A stretch of 64,000 nt of DNA from Nitzschia sp. DOCU1 (taxonomy: Eukaryota; Bacillariophyta; Bacillariophyceae; Bacillariales; Bacillariaceae), in NCBI GenBank assembly GCA_951394045.1, contig OX595994.1:1054001-1118000 (forward strand), given 5' to 3'. Positions 8,829-18,508 of the stretch are shown piece by piece. How positions within the stretch are numbered: the first letter of the stretch is position 1; each line of letters begins with the position of its first letter. A model generated the notes under the pieces. It saw only the letters and a list, made by a program, of their open reading frames with translations. It was not told the DNA's origin and did not search any database. Made by a program: the position numbers and the translations under genes.

Positions 8829-10961
8829 ATGAGTCCCAAGCCTAATGTGCCGGCAACCAAGTCGGCGTTCTTGCATTGCAACAGTAAGCTGGATTCCAGG
8901 TTTTCTTTCAGCGAGTCGGACAATACTGATTCCACTAGCGTGATCCCAGTGGATGCTGTCCATCGAGCCGTTGGCAGAGAACCTTGGTATCAGGTGAGTT
9001 ATTTCTGGCTGGTCTCTCAAGCCCCAAATTTGTTTCGTTTCCATGAATACCATGTTCGATCCAAGGAAGAATGCCGAGGAGCGCGATAAGATACTTTTTG
9101 AGTGTTCGCAATAATCATGGCGTTGTTGCTCCAGTGAAGCTGCAACAAACACTTCCACGGAAACAAAGCCAAAGGCCACGACCGGCCATGGTCGAAACGC
9201 CGACAAACGTACCCCCATCATCATTCTTCTCCCATTTTCGCCTTCAACCGCAATCCACCCATCACTTCCCACCAATCAGAAAATCGAGAACCTGCCTTCT
9301 TGACATCATCGGCATAAGCCTGTCCGGCGTGCGTTGCGCGACTGGTCTTTCTTCGACGATTGCCTCACTTTCTTCATTTGTTGTTTCCCTCTCTCTCCCA
9401 CTCTCCTCCACACACAGCAAACTCTCTCGATTGTTGTGATTGGTGCTTCGGGTGATCTTGCCAAGAAGAAGACTTATCCTAGCTTGCTCAGCCTCTTCGA
9501 GAGTAACTTGTTGCCGGAGGACACGGTGATCTGGGGGTATGCCCGCAGCGTCAAGACCCACAAGGAATTGCGCGATCATCTCCACCCGCACTTGCTCAAG
9601 ACTGGAACGTCGGAGATTATTGTCCATGACTTTCTAGAGAAGTGCTTCTACCATGCAGGCCAATCGTATGGTGACGAAGAAGCGTATGCCGAGTTAATTG
9701 CGAATGTTGCCAAGTTCGAGGCGTCAACGTCTAGCGCCGCTTGCAATCGGCTCTTTTACCTTGCCATTCCTCCCAATGTCTTTGGTGAGAGTGGCATGGC
9801 GATCAAAAAGGTCGGAATGGCCATGACGGGGTGGACTAGGGTCGTAATCGAAAAGCCTTTTGGACGAGACTTGGATACTTGCAATGAGCTTCTTGAAACT
9901 CTGGCTGAAGATTTCGATGAGGATCATTTGTATCGAGTACGTTATTCTTACGTCAAAGTATTTGCAATTAGTTACCGTTCTTCTCTAACCTGTTGCTTCT
10001 TTAATTCCGTTCCGAAAAGATTGATCACTACCTGGGCAAAGAGATGGTTCAGAATATGCTGCTCTTCAGGTTTGGAAACACAGTCTGGGAGTGGATGTGG
10101 AATCGAAACGCCATTGAGAATGTTGTGTTTACATTCAAGGAACCCTTTGGCACTGATGGAAGAGGAGGATATTTCGACCATTACGGAATTATTCGAGACA
10201 TTTTGCAAAACCATTTGTTGCAAGTGCTCAGCGTGTTTGCCATGGAACCGCCTACCGCAGATGACGGGGATTCCATCCGAAATGCCAAGACGGCAGTCCT
10301 CGAGAACATGGACCCAATTCGTCTCGAAGATTGCCTTCTCGGCCAATATGATGGTTACACTGATGATCCGACGATTGAGAACAAGGATACGAATTGCCCC
10401 ACATACGCCGCGCTCCGTTGCTGGATCCACACTCCGCGATGGGAGGGCGTCCCTTTCATTCTACAGGCTGGGAAGGCAATGGATGAACAGCTATGTGAAG
10501 TGCGTGTACGATTCAAGGCCCCACCTACCGTGTCTTCTGTCGGGGGTTCCGCCAAGAAGTTGGCACCCAACGAATTGGTCATGAGACTGCAGCCAAATCC
10601 AAGCATTGAATTGTTCACCAATATCAAGACTCCGGGCTTGGCCTCCCAGCCCATGCCGGTAGCGATGAAGATGAACTACGAAGATATTCCAAATCTTTCC
10701 AATCCAGATGCTTACACCCGGTTGTTGCTGGATGTTCTCCGTGGCCGTAAGGGGTCGTTCGTAAGAGATGACGAACTTCGTCGGTCTTGGGAATTGTTCA
10801 CCCCCATTTTGCATGCAATTGAAAGGGATAACGTCCGCCCAGCTCCTTACAAGTATGGATCAACGGGTCCGGTTGGTCGCGAAATGTGGATGGAGGAAAT
10901 GGGTACATTCCGCGAGAATGGAATGCCAGCTCGAACAAGTCCGCTTCAATCGGCTCTCTAG
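8829..10961 (+). CDS. Glucose-6-phosphate 1-dehydrogenase, three exons
   Basis: Exons 8829-8993, 9418-9936 and 10020-10961 (introns GTGAGT...AG of 424 bp and GTACGT...AG of 83 bp, both phase 0) give 541 residues. Diagnostic blocks are the NADP-binding VIGASGDLAKKK at about 61-72, the EKPFGRD motif, the active-site RIDHYLGKE restored exactly by splicing the second intron, the GRGGYFD..GIIRD..QNHLLQ block, and a C-terminal YKYGSTGP. The enzyme makes NADPH and 6-phosphogluconolactone at the head of the oxidative pentose phosphate pathway. Exon 1 adds about 55 residues that I cannot match; they are Ser/Asp-rich and lack a signal peptide, so I expect a cytosolic enzyme. No 6-phosphogluconolactonase domain is fused. 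The long first intron is unusual for the window and could hide a regulatory element or an alternative start. Confidence 0.95.
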
Positions 10962-11933
10962 TAGCACCAGCATACAACAATGAATACTCTCCCTACCCTT
11001 CCTTGATTTTACACACAAACTTTGTTCATTCACTACATTTTTTCCCATGTTGGCGTTGATATACATGCCGCATTTCCCATCCTGCCCTCCAGCGACGACT
11101 GACATTACACTTGATTATTGCAGTGCCTGCTGCAGGATGCTGCGCCGCTAAATTGCATGTTGATATTATCATAGTTATTGAATTACAATACACACCGAGC
11201 GTAATGGGCAACGAGTAGTGTAGAATCTGCGGCCACTCCCGTACCGGTAGCCCACAGAGATCTTCGCACTTGTAGATTGCTGTCCCCATTATGGCGAGCT
11301 TCGACACAGAAATTTGCAACTGAGATCTATGCACAATTGCTTGCAGCGATAAATCCTTCGGTAGCGGCCCGCTTCCAACTTATGATCATGGTCTCATTGT
11401 ATCATACGGAAGGGGTCGATTTACTGCCGACTAGCTCAGATGAGTTGTGAGATTCGGCTGCTGGCTGTCCTAGGTAGCTGTTATCGTTCCAGCGATTTGG
11501 CGAGGTCGCTCTTCTCCATCGCCAAGGTAGCTTTTAACTGGATAGGCATTCTTTGCTGCTTTAATGGTACCTAATACTACTATTAATAGTGGCTAATAGT
11601 AGTAATCGTCTCGAATCACGAGTAGCAAGATCAAACGGCTTGCTCGCTCCAGACAAAATGACTTGTCCTCTGCAAACATCATTGAATAACGAGGGTTTTT
11701 GAGATGTCAAAAGTGTTCTTCGTCCAGAAAATATAGGCAAAAAATAACAAAGGATTCGAATAGACGACACTTCTGAGCGGTTTGGATCTTTTGTCCACCT
11801 TGTCAACCCGGGTGAAGTGACTTTTTTCTTTCCTTCCGCATCATTTCAGTCTTGATCTTATCATTGCAGCCCCGACTTTTGTGCATATCAGCCCTCTTTT
11901 GATTTGCACATCGTCATTTACATCCAAGCAAGC
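10962..11933. other. Intergenic, no gene seen
   Basis: I see no supported frame. A copy of the palindrome TACCGGTA is at 11242-11249. Around 11570-11605 the sequence is an imperfect AT-rich mirror of taatactactat and tagtagtaat words. Confidence 0.45.
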
Positions 11934-13940
11934 ATGGTTCGTGTAGTAGGAGGCACCATTCACAAGGTTGTACCGGCTACGGCGGATATAACGCGAAATG
12001 CCCACCGAACGTCCATAGCGGTCACGAAGGATGAAACATCTTTGTCGGACAGTACCCGAACGACACCATCTTCGTTCAAGAGTCGGCAATCGTTGCCGGT
12101 AATCTTCTCTCCACAAGCTGCAAAGCATGGCTCGTCATCAAACGGAAAGAATAAGTTGGATGCATTGAGAGGAAAAGACGGGCCCACGTTACCCGTTGGT
12201 GTGGATCCAGATCTCAAATTTGGAGCCAAGCCGTCGGAAATCCGAGCGGCCGCCAAGCAGAATCGTGACAAGTTCCGACTGGAACAAGAGCGTAAAGACA
12301 AAATTCGACAGCGGGAGGCAGAAGCCGCGCTTCGAATGAAAAAGATCAAGGATGAGATTGATTCCATCAAAACCAAGGAGCTGGAACAAGCTCATCAGGA
12401 TCAAGAAGCCATTGCCGACGTTCTCCGGGAGCGAGGCACCTCTTCGGAGGCTCCAGCGGCAGCTGCTACAGCTCTAGAATCATCATCAAGTGGGGCTGCT
12501 GGGGCCCAACCTGCCAAACAATCTGCAATGGGACATACTACTACAAACTTGTCCCCAGGTAGAGAACGCCCACCGAACCGACCTCCTTCTGTTCCAGCGC
12601 GACAACGCTCCAGGGCGGAGGAGCAGGAGATCGCCAGTCGAGGAACAAAGGAGCTGGCACTAGAAGAAATGATGGCAGAGAAATCGGCGGCAAGGAGAAA
12701 GTCGGAAGACGACGAGCAACGAACTAGAATGCTGGGAGGTAAAGCTCTCACGGAAATGAATGACTACATGGATATGCCAATGGATGAGCTTGATTTTTTG
12801 ACAAAGCAGTCCCCCGATGTGCCCATCTCGGTCGCTGTTCTAGCCAAGTCACCACCACCACCATCTCGAAAGTCATTGGAGCGCACACGATCAGGAATAC
12901 TCCGCAGCAAGGGGGCTCCCAAACGAACTCCATCCAATGCCGTTCCAGAAATGCGACGCCGAGCGAACCAACGGGATTTGCTATTTGACGAAGACGACCA
13001 GGATCAGCTGGATGGCAATCGCAGGAGTGCTACTGTAGGGGATATAGGAGAGGCTGCAAAGGCGGTTGAAGCTGCTACAGGAAGTGGCGGCGCAGGTAGC
13101 GCGGAACCCAAGTCTACGCCTGCAGCAACCAAGGCGACTGACGAAGATGCTTCAAAGTCCAAACCAAAATCATCCATGATGGCAGCTCGACAAGCCCGTG
13201 ATGCTGCCAAAGTGGAAGAGGAAAACCGAATCAAGGAGGAGCAACGAGTCGAGTTGGATAACGCAAAGAATTTCTTTGATAAAGGACACGATCTTTGTTG
13301 GAAGGAAAACAACTCTGCCGCCGCTTTGGTTGAATATCGCAAGGCGTTATTCATTCGTGAATCTGTACTGGGGAAATATCACGAGGAGACGGGTCGGTCC
13401 TATTTCTGGATTGCCAAGTCGCTTACTAAACTCAGAGACTACGACGAAGCATTAATGGCATTTTCACGAGCCATGAGAATCTTCCAGCGCGTCTTGCACA
13501 AGAGCAACAAATACAATATCTGGTCCGTGACAGCCGTCGAAAGCGTCTTTCGTCAAATGGATGATCCGAGTGTGGATTTCACTACTTACAAAGAAAGTCT
13601 GGAGGAAAGCATCCGGCTGGAACAGCTCGGAGACCAGCTCCGCAAAAAGGGCAAGCTGGCAGAGGCGATTATTGAATACCGAGAAGCGATTGACAACTTG
13701 GAAGAGTACCATCCTGATGCTGCTGATTTGTACTGTAAGATTGCGATAATCTTGCGCCAACAGGGCGAATTCGATCGAGCGTTGGAAGAATACCGTTTTG
13801 CATCCGAAATCTACGAGCTGTCGCTGGGTGCTGAGCATCCAGAGACCGTGAAGACTCTGAATCAACTGATTGAGAAAAAGAAGATGAACCAAAAGTCCTT
13901 GGCTCTAATGGAAAAGTTGAACATGCGAAAGGGTCCATAG
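11934..13940 (+). CDS. Kinesin-light-chain-like TPR protein with charged coiled-coil N-terminal half
   Basis: A single exon encodes 668 residues; the ATG at 11934 was preferred to one ten codons upstream because the context is better, but either is possible. Residues about 90-165 form a strongly charged helix (many Lys, Arg, Glu) likely to be coiled coil. Residues 165-430 are low complexity, rich in Ala, Ser, Pro and Lys. Residues about 445-655 contain TPR helices: one pair with ALVEYRKALFIRESVLG, one with EALMAFSRAMRIFQRVL and two later ones with EAIIEYREAIDNLEEYHPDAA and ALEEYRFASEIYELSLGAEHP. The spacing and the 'LG..HP.T' ends resemble kinesin light chain TPRs. It is probably a scaffold protein; partner and location are unknown. 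No signal peptide or membrane segment is visible. Confidence 0.75.
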   Translation: MVRVVGGTIHKVVPATADITRNAHRTSIAVTKDETSLSDSTRTTPSSFKSRQSLPVIFSPQAAKHGSSSNGKNKLDALRGKDGPTLPVGVDPDLKFGAKPSEIRAAAKQNRDKFRLEQERKDKIRQREAEAALRMKKIKDEIDSIKTKELEQAHQDQEAIADVLRERGTSSEAPAAAATALESSSSGAAGAQPAKQSAMGHTTTNLSPGRERPPNRPPSVPARQRSRAEEQEIASRGTKELALEEMMAEKSAARRKSEDDEQRTRMLGGKALTEMNDYMDMPMDELDFLTKQSPDVPISVAVLAKSPPPPSRKSLERTRSGILRSKGAPKRTPSNAVPEMRRRANQRDLLFDEDDQDQLDGNRRSATVGDIGEAAKAVEAATGSGGAGSAEPKSTPAATKATDEDASKSKPKSSMMAARQARDAAKVEEENRIKEEQRVELDNAKNFFDKGHDLCWKENNSAAALVEYRKALFIRESVLGKYHEETGRSYFWIAKSLTKLRDYDEALMAFSRAMRIFQRVLHKSNKYNIWSVTAVESVFRQMDDPSVDFTTYKESLEESIRLEQLGDQLRKKGKLAEAIIEYREAIDNLEEYHPDAADLYCKIAIILRQQGEFDRALEEYRFASEIYELSLGAEHPETVKTLNQLIEKKKMNQKSLALMEKLNMRKGP

Positions 13941-14219
13941 CCCCACGGCGGCTGCTCTGATACTTTGAAGGTCTTGGCTTTACGTGGGGTGAATACAGTC
14001 ACCTAACCACACATGCTCTTTGGCCTAGTCGGCTGTCAATTGGGGCGACGACTGTGTTGACTCGTTTCGAAGTTGAAACACGATGTGAGCACCCAGCCCC
14101 TGTACAAACCATGCTGCAGCTAGCTAGGCTGAAAGACTATTAAAGCTAAATCAAGACAACAGTATCAACATTCTCTATAGTAGCAGCAGGCAATATTCAA
14201 GCCTAATATCATTCGTAGT

Positions 14220-15116
14220 CTATGCCGTCATGGTCACAATCATTGGCGTACTCTGTCCCCTTTCTTGCAGAACAAGTCGCTGGTACCGTCGTTGGCCAAA
14301 GACCTCCAATTTGTCACCCGAGCCTTCATTGCTGGTAAAGATACCTTGCCGATTCTCCTTTTCCAACTCGACCTTGGTCTCCCACATGTCCATGGATTGA
14401 ACATCACGGGCATCGCGCAGCGCCACCATGTTGGCAGCGACGTGACAAGGTTCTGATACTTCATAATAAGCATCAGCCAGCGTATCAGGATCCGAATAAC
14501 CTTGCTCCTGTTGCCGCTGCTGTTCCCCAAAGACCGCCATCCACGCTTGCATTCGATGTCGTTTCTTTCGTAAAGATCCCATGCTCGTCTTGTTCTCCAA
14601 CCCTCGCACCGTGGATGTCAGTTGTAGCGGTTCTTCCGTGCAATGCTGCCCCCAGCTGTTGTCATTCGTAGTGGGTGAAAAAGGCGATGGATCATACATG
14701 CTCATCTGCTCCTTTTCGTAGTCGCTAACAGTGACAGTGGCCGCGTCATGTTTGCATTGATGCTTCATGGCTCGAATCTCGTTTTTGGAGTAATACGAGT
14801 CCTTAACTTCGTCCTTGCTAAAATCCCGGATGTGAATAATGTAATGCACTTTAACGTGAGGAAGAAAGCTTACACCGCGCTTTGGTGGTTCCGGCAAAGG
14901 GAGAGGCATTGCCTTGGGGGTTCCAAAGTAGAAGTAAGAGGTCCCCGTTCTGGACCAAGGCGGCGAGAACGTTCTGGGACTTGTAAACACCATGGCCATC
15001 TGAGAATTCGGGGTATATCTTCTCAAATGATCATTGCTGCTGATGGAAGGAGAAGCCTTGACTGGATACGGCCGAGTGCTCGTGGTCTTGTGCGACGACA
15101 TTTCCAAAGGAGGCAT
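14220..15116 (-). CDS. Diatom-type uncharacterised protein
   Basis: A single exon encodes 298 residues. I do not know its function. Two blocks are familiar from a large family of uncharacterised diatom proteins: an N-terminal one, here VSFLPHVKVHYIIHIRDFSK followed by SYYSKNEI (about 85-120), which corresponds to the recurrent 'V..H....I.DYS.EE....WYS..E' pattern; and a second around RGLE (170-173) followed by KKRHRMQAWMAVFGEQQRQQ and a YYEVSEPC..AA..ALRDA segment. The His/Asp/Tyr-rich first block might bind metal, which is speculation. No signal peptide is evident. It is transcribed divergently from the ApoL-like gene with a 606-bp spacer that contains a perfect TGACGTCA. Confidence 0.65.
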   Translation of the reverse strand: MPPLEMSSHKTTSTRPYPVKASPSISSNDHLRRYTPNSQMAMVFTSPRTFSPPWSRTGTSYFYFGTPKAMPLPLPEPPKRGVSFLPHVKVHYIIHIRDFSKDEVKDSYYSKNEIRAMKHQCKHDAATVTVSDYEKEQMSMYDPSPFSPTTNDNSWGQHCTEEPLQLTSTVRGLENKTSMGSLRKKRHRMQAWMAVFGEQQRQQEQGYSDPDTLADAYYEVSEPCHVAANMVALRDARDVQSMDMWETKVELEKENRQGIFTSNEGSGDKLEVFGQRRYQRLVLQERGQSTPMIVTMTA

Positions 15117-15722
15117 GGTGGGATGGATGGGAGGGTCTGCCTGAAGATGGAAGTGCGACGGGGCTCACTGGCTCGGAGGCAACAATGGCCAAATTGTGGC
15201 GTGACATACATCGGAAAGAAAAGGGAGATGCATCAAATGCTCGGCGGAAGACAGCAGCAATCGTGCAGTGCGAGCAGTTTCATCAGTCGTGTCCTCGCCA
15301 AATGGGGGCGCCAGCACGGTGGGGGCATATGTAAGGTTCGGTTCGAGGTCCGTGTTTGGGAGACTTTGTTTCGGCGAGCGGAACGTGCGACAGATCGCTT
15401 TCTTACCTCGCAAGCAGAACGTGCATGACGTCATTGAAATCGAACCAGTCAACTGTCAAAATTTGAACCCAACGAACCCGCGGGGGACAGACGGAAACGG
15501 GCTGCATGCATTTTGTGTCTGCAGCCTCCGAGTGAGTCGAGTCTTGCAGGGGCTTTTTATGTTGCATCCATGGCATGCCTTCATTTCGCCACGTCAAAAC
15601 AACTTGCGACTATCTTCAGAGTGTGACGATCTCCTCAAAGTTCTAAAGCACACTCTATTGCAATCGACGACCTTGTCCTGCCCAGCAAGTGTGATTCTTA
15701 GTTCGTTTTCTTGCCGGAAGCA
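15117..15722. other. Divergent promoter region
   Basis: This lies between the diatom-type unknown (minus) and the ApoL-like gene (plus). I see no gene. The only notable word is TGACGTCA at 15426-15433, annotated separately. Confidence 0.55.
15426..15433. promoter_or_regulatory. TGACGTCA palindrome (CRE-like)
   Basis: A perfect cAMP-response-element palindrome lies 310 bp upstream of the minus-strand start at 15116 and 290 bp upstream of the plus-strand start at 15723. In Phaeodactylum, TGACGT-type elements are known to mediate CO2/cAMP responses of carbonic anhydrase promoters. Function here is inferred only from the word and its position. Confidence 0.3.
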
Positions 15723-17942
15723 ATGACGTTGAACGAAAAGCTGGCGGCAGAAGCCAGCAGCATCGCATCGGCCAATAATGTTAACAACAACAACAATATC
15801 AAAGCAAAACAACCCTATGGACCAGCTCTTGTCGGCAAGACCGTGATAACTACCTACGGCAAAGGTACTGTCTTGGAATGTCGTGATGACGGCGGATATG
15901 TCTATGTTGTCAAGTTGTTAAAGAACGCTGAGCAAGCTGACAGTCCATTGGCCATTTTATACACTCGTGAACTCCCCACACGATTCAAAACGCCCGAAGA
16001 AGCAGCCTGTGAGCTCAACATTGCTTACGAGGCTCAAGAAAAGATGCGACGCATGAATCTGGAAATGCAATGCTTTGATCTTGGAATTACCGACGTTCAA
16101 CATGATCACTGCACCACATGCATGCTACTACACCCCAGCGATCACCGGCATAACTCCAACGAAGGAGGGTCCAGCCGAAATCGTTTTCCACGTCTTCAAC
16201 GATTTGTCGATAATGCCAGGGAGACTGCCGAGCAAGCATCCGCAGCTGCTGCTGCAACCGCTGCCAAGGCTTCGAGCAAAAGCGGAAATAACTTTCCTAG
16301 ACTTCGAAAGTTGTGGGGGAGTTCCACCTCCTCGATTACAACGGCTACAGGTACCGACGCCAACGAAGAAGCAAAAGAGCAGGAGGAGAAAAAGGAAAGC
16401 GATTCCGACAAGAAACCTGCATCCTCTACCAACAATGATAACAGCAGCAGCCAAAAGAGCCAAAGGATTGTACTTCCTCGATTTCAAAAGCTGCTGGATG
16501 ACCGACAAAAGGCTTCTGCAGCGCCTTGTTTAATTTGTGGCAACCCAGTCTGCTCAGCGCACGCCTCGTCCAACTTCAAAAAGGAAGGCATCACGCTATG
16601 TTTGGATTGTGAACGTCTCTTTGAGTTGGATTTTATTATCGAGTGTGTTTCTACCCCTGATGCAGGGGAACGCTCTAGGCGTATTGATCACATGGTGGAT
16701 TGCTACGATCGATGCCTTCTCTTGCTCAAGTATTCGACGCAGTATGTGGAACACATTGCATCGGCGCTGGAGCACCAAAAGCAAAAGCAAAACAAAATCG
16801 GTCTAGGAAGCAGTGGTGTTGGAGTTTTGAGTGGAGTGTTGGGCATTGCTGCGGCGGCAACTATTTTGACTCCAGTGGGTCCGCCGTTGTTGATTGCCTC
16901 CTTGTTTTTTGGAGGTGGCTCGGCGGCTGTTCAAACGGGTACCGAGGCATACAACTACTTCTCGGAGCCAAACAAACTTGCTGATCGCATTATTGCTCTT
17001 CATGGCATGGTTTTGTCTATTTTGAGAGTGACGAGCACTCTACGGGATGCCATGATGAGAGATCACATTCGTACCGACGTTTTTGACGCGGAAAAGACTT
17101 CATTGACGGACGCCATGCAGGAAAAAGTGGCAAAGAATAAGGCTGGCGTATTGGCGGCTTCCAACGTCGGCCGAGCTGCTACACTGGGGAGTGTAGCCGG
17201 AGCAGAAGCTGGAGTTGTGGCGTCGGCGTCGACAGTGGCTACCGCAGAAGCCGCCGCAGGAGCTAGTGCCAGGGGCGCCGCGGTGCTATCTAGGGCTAGT
17301 ACTGCTGCGGCCCGGACTGTGCGATTTGCTCGCTTTGCGGGGGGTGCATTGAGCGCGGCTGTCGTTGTCATGGAAGCAAATGCCATCCATTCTACTTTGA
17401 AAGAGATCCACAATGGCAGCCCCTGTGACAAGGCACAACACATTCGAGCGATTGCTGCTGAAGTTCGAAACGAGGATTTGCCATCAACTTCAGAACTTGA
17501 TGAGGAATGTCAGGCGTATTTGACAGCGCTGTCGAGTCGCCCCTTGCCGCCACTGGAAGTTGCGGCGGTGGAGGCGTCGGGCGCTTTTCTTCACGACTTT
17601 CCAGAAGCTGAATGTGCGATGGCCCCGCCTCTAGTACTTGCCAGCGGCGACGCAAACGACGGCATTACAGTGGGTAGCCAGCCTGGTGCACTTATTCTGA
17701 CGGGGGAGGAGGCGGTTCCCATTGCCGCCTATGCTACCCCGGCCGCCACGGCTGCACCCTCAGGCGTCACTTCTTCTTCCTTTCTTGCTAATGCAGGTTC
17801 ATCCCTCTTTCAGAGCATCAACCTTCAATTACATGGTCCAGGCAGAGGAGAAACGTCGCTACAACCGGGTGAGGTTTCAGTCGGGGCGGCGGTGGACGAC
17901 GGGCAAAACGCAAGGGAGTCAGAGCTCGACCTCGTCATCTAG
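15723..17942 (+). CDS. Apolipoprotein-L-like protein with zinc-ribbon-like cysteine cluster
   Basis: A single exon encodes 739 residues. Residues about 33-65 look like a small beta-barrel (KOW/SH3-like: VGKTVITTYGKGTVLEC). A disordered stretch follows with three copies of a short motif, FPRLQRF, FPRLRKL and LPRFQKL. Around 270-300 is a four-Cys cluster (CLICGNPVC...CLDCE) that could bind zinc. Residues about 365-400 form a long glycine/alanine-rich hydrophobic hairpin, then helices, an Ala-rich region, and near 540-600 a second hydrophobic helix followed by IHSTLKEIHNGSPCDKAQHI. The order hydrophobic hairpin, helices, 'A..VV..A..I......I..GS' resembles the apolipoprotein L family, whose members insert in membranes and can form pores. 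There is no signal peptide. The ApoL assignment comes from pattern recognition and needs a profile search. The last 130 residues are low complexity. Confidence 0.55.
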   Translation: MTLNEKLAAEASSIASANNVNNNNNIKAKQPYGPALVGKTVITTYGKGTVLECRDDGGYVYVVKLLKNAEQADSPLAILYTRELPTRFKTPEEAACELNIAYEAQEKMRRMNLEMQCFDLGITDVQHDHCTTCMLLHPSDHRHNSNEGGSSRNRFPRLQRFVDNARETAEQASAAAAATAAKASSKSGNNFPRLRKLWGSSTSSITTATGTDANEEAKEQEEKKESDSDKKPASSTNNDNSSSQKSQRIVLPRFQKLLDDRQKASAAPCLICGNPVCSAHASSNFKKEGITLCLDCERLFELDFIIECVSTPDAGERSRRIDHMVDCYDRCLLLLKYSTQYVEHIASALEHQKQKQNKIGLGSSGVGVLSGVLGIAAAATILTPVGPPLLIASLFFGGGSAAVQTGTEAYNYFSEPNKLADRIIALHGMVLSILRVTSTLRDAMMRDHIRTDVFDAEKTSLTDAMQEKVAKNKAGVLAASNVGRAATLGSVAGAEAGVVASASTVATAEAAAGASARGAAVLSRASTAAARTVRFARFAGGALSAAVVVMEANAIHSTLKEIHNGSPCDKAQHIRAIAAEVRNEDLPSTSELDEECQAYLTALSSRPLPPLEVAAVEASGAFLHDFPEAECAMAPPLVLASGDANDGITVGSQPGALILTGEEAVPIAAYATPAATAAPSGVTSSSFLANAGSSLFQSINLQLHGPGRGETSLQPGEVSVGAAVDDGQNARESELDLVI

Positions 17943-18508
17943 AGCTGTCTTGCTAGTTGCAGGACACGATTTTCCCTCTGCTCCTGTGCATCGCTATGCC
18001 GTATTCGTGTATTGCCGGCAGTGGTCGCCTTCTCGGACTAATTGAACAGGTAGTAGACGATGAGTTTACTTTGATAGATTTGTAGAATACAGACAGTACT
18101 CGACAAAGACACCGACGAGTGAAAAATTGGAGATGTTGGATGAGATGCTCGCGGTCATCGAAGTTAAGGATTGGTCGTCAGAGTTAAATATCGAAAGACT
18201 TGCTTGCACTAGGCAATAGTGATTCTCCATTTGAATTCCGTAGTAGAACTTCGGTTTGATCTTGTTAGCTTAACGCGGAAAGCAACAGAGCCGAATTGGC
18301 GTTGAAAGGCCACGATGTAGTGAAGGGCTACATGGCAAAATATGAATGAGCTTGATGAAACTACATCAGTACCACGGTTGACGCATTGTTGACCATGAAA
18401 TATAATCTACTAATTGAGGCTATTATACAAAATGTGTGTGATCAGCATGCCATAAGAAGTTCGATTGAACTACATTTGGGGCACTTGGTGGGAAGGATCG
18501 GTTAGGCT
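17943..18508. other. Intergenic, convergent 3' flanks
   Basis: This lies between the ends of the ApoL-like gene (plus) and the silaffin-like gene (minus). No gene is seen. Confidence 0.55.

Noticed and set aside
8733..9275. 180-codon minus-strand frame across G6PD exon 1 and intron 1
   Set aside because: It overlaps a certain gene on the other strand, has no recognisable domain, and is explained by codon bias on the opposite strand.
14748..15428. 226-codon plus-strand frame opposite the diatom-type unknown gene
   Set aside because: Arg-rich composition, no familiar motif, and the opposite strand holds conserved family blocks.
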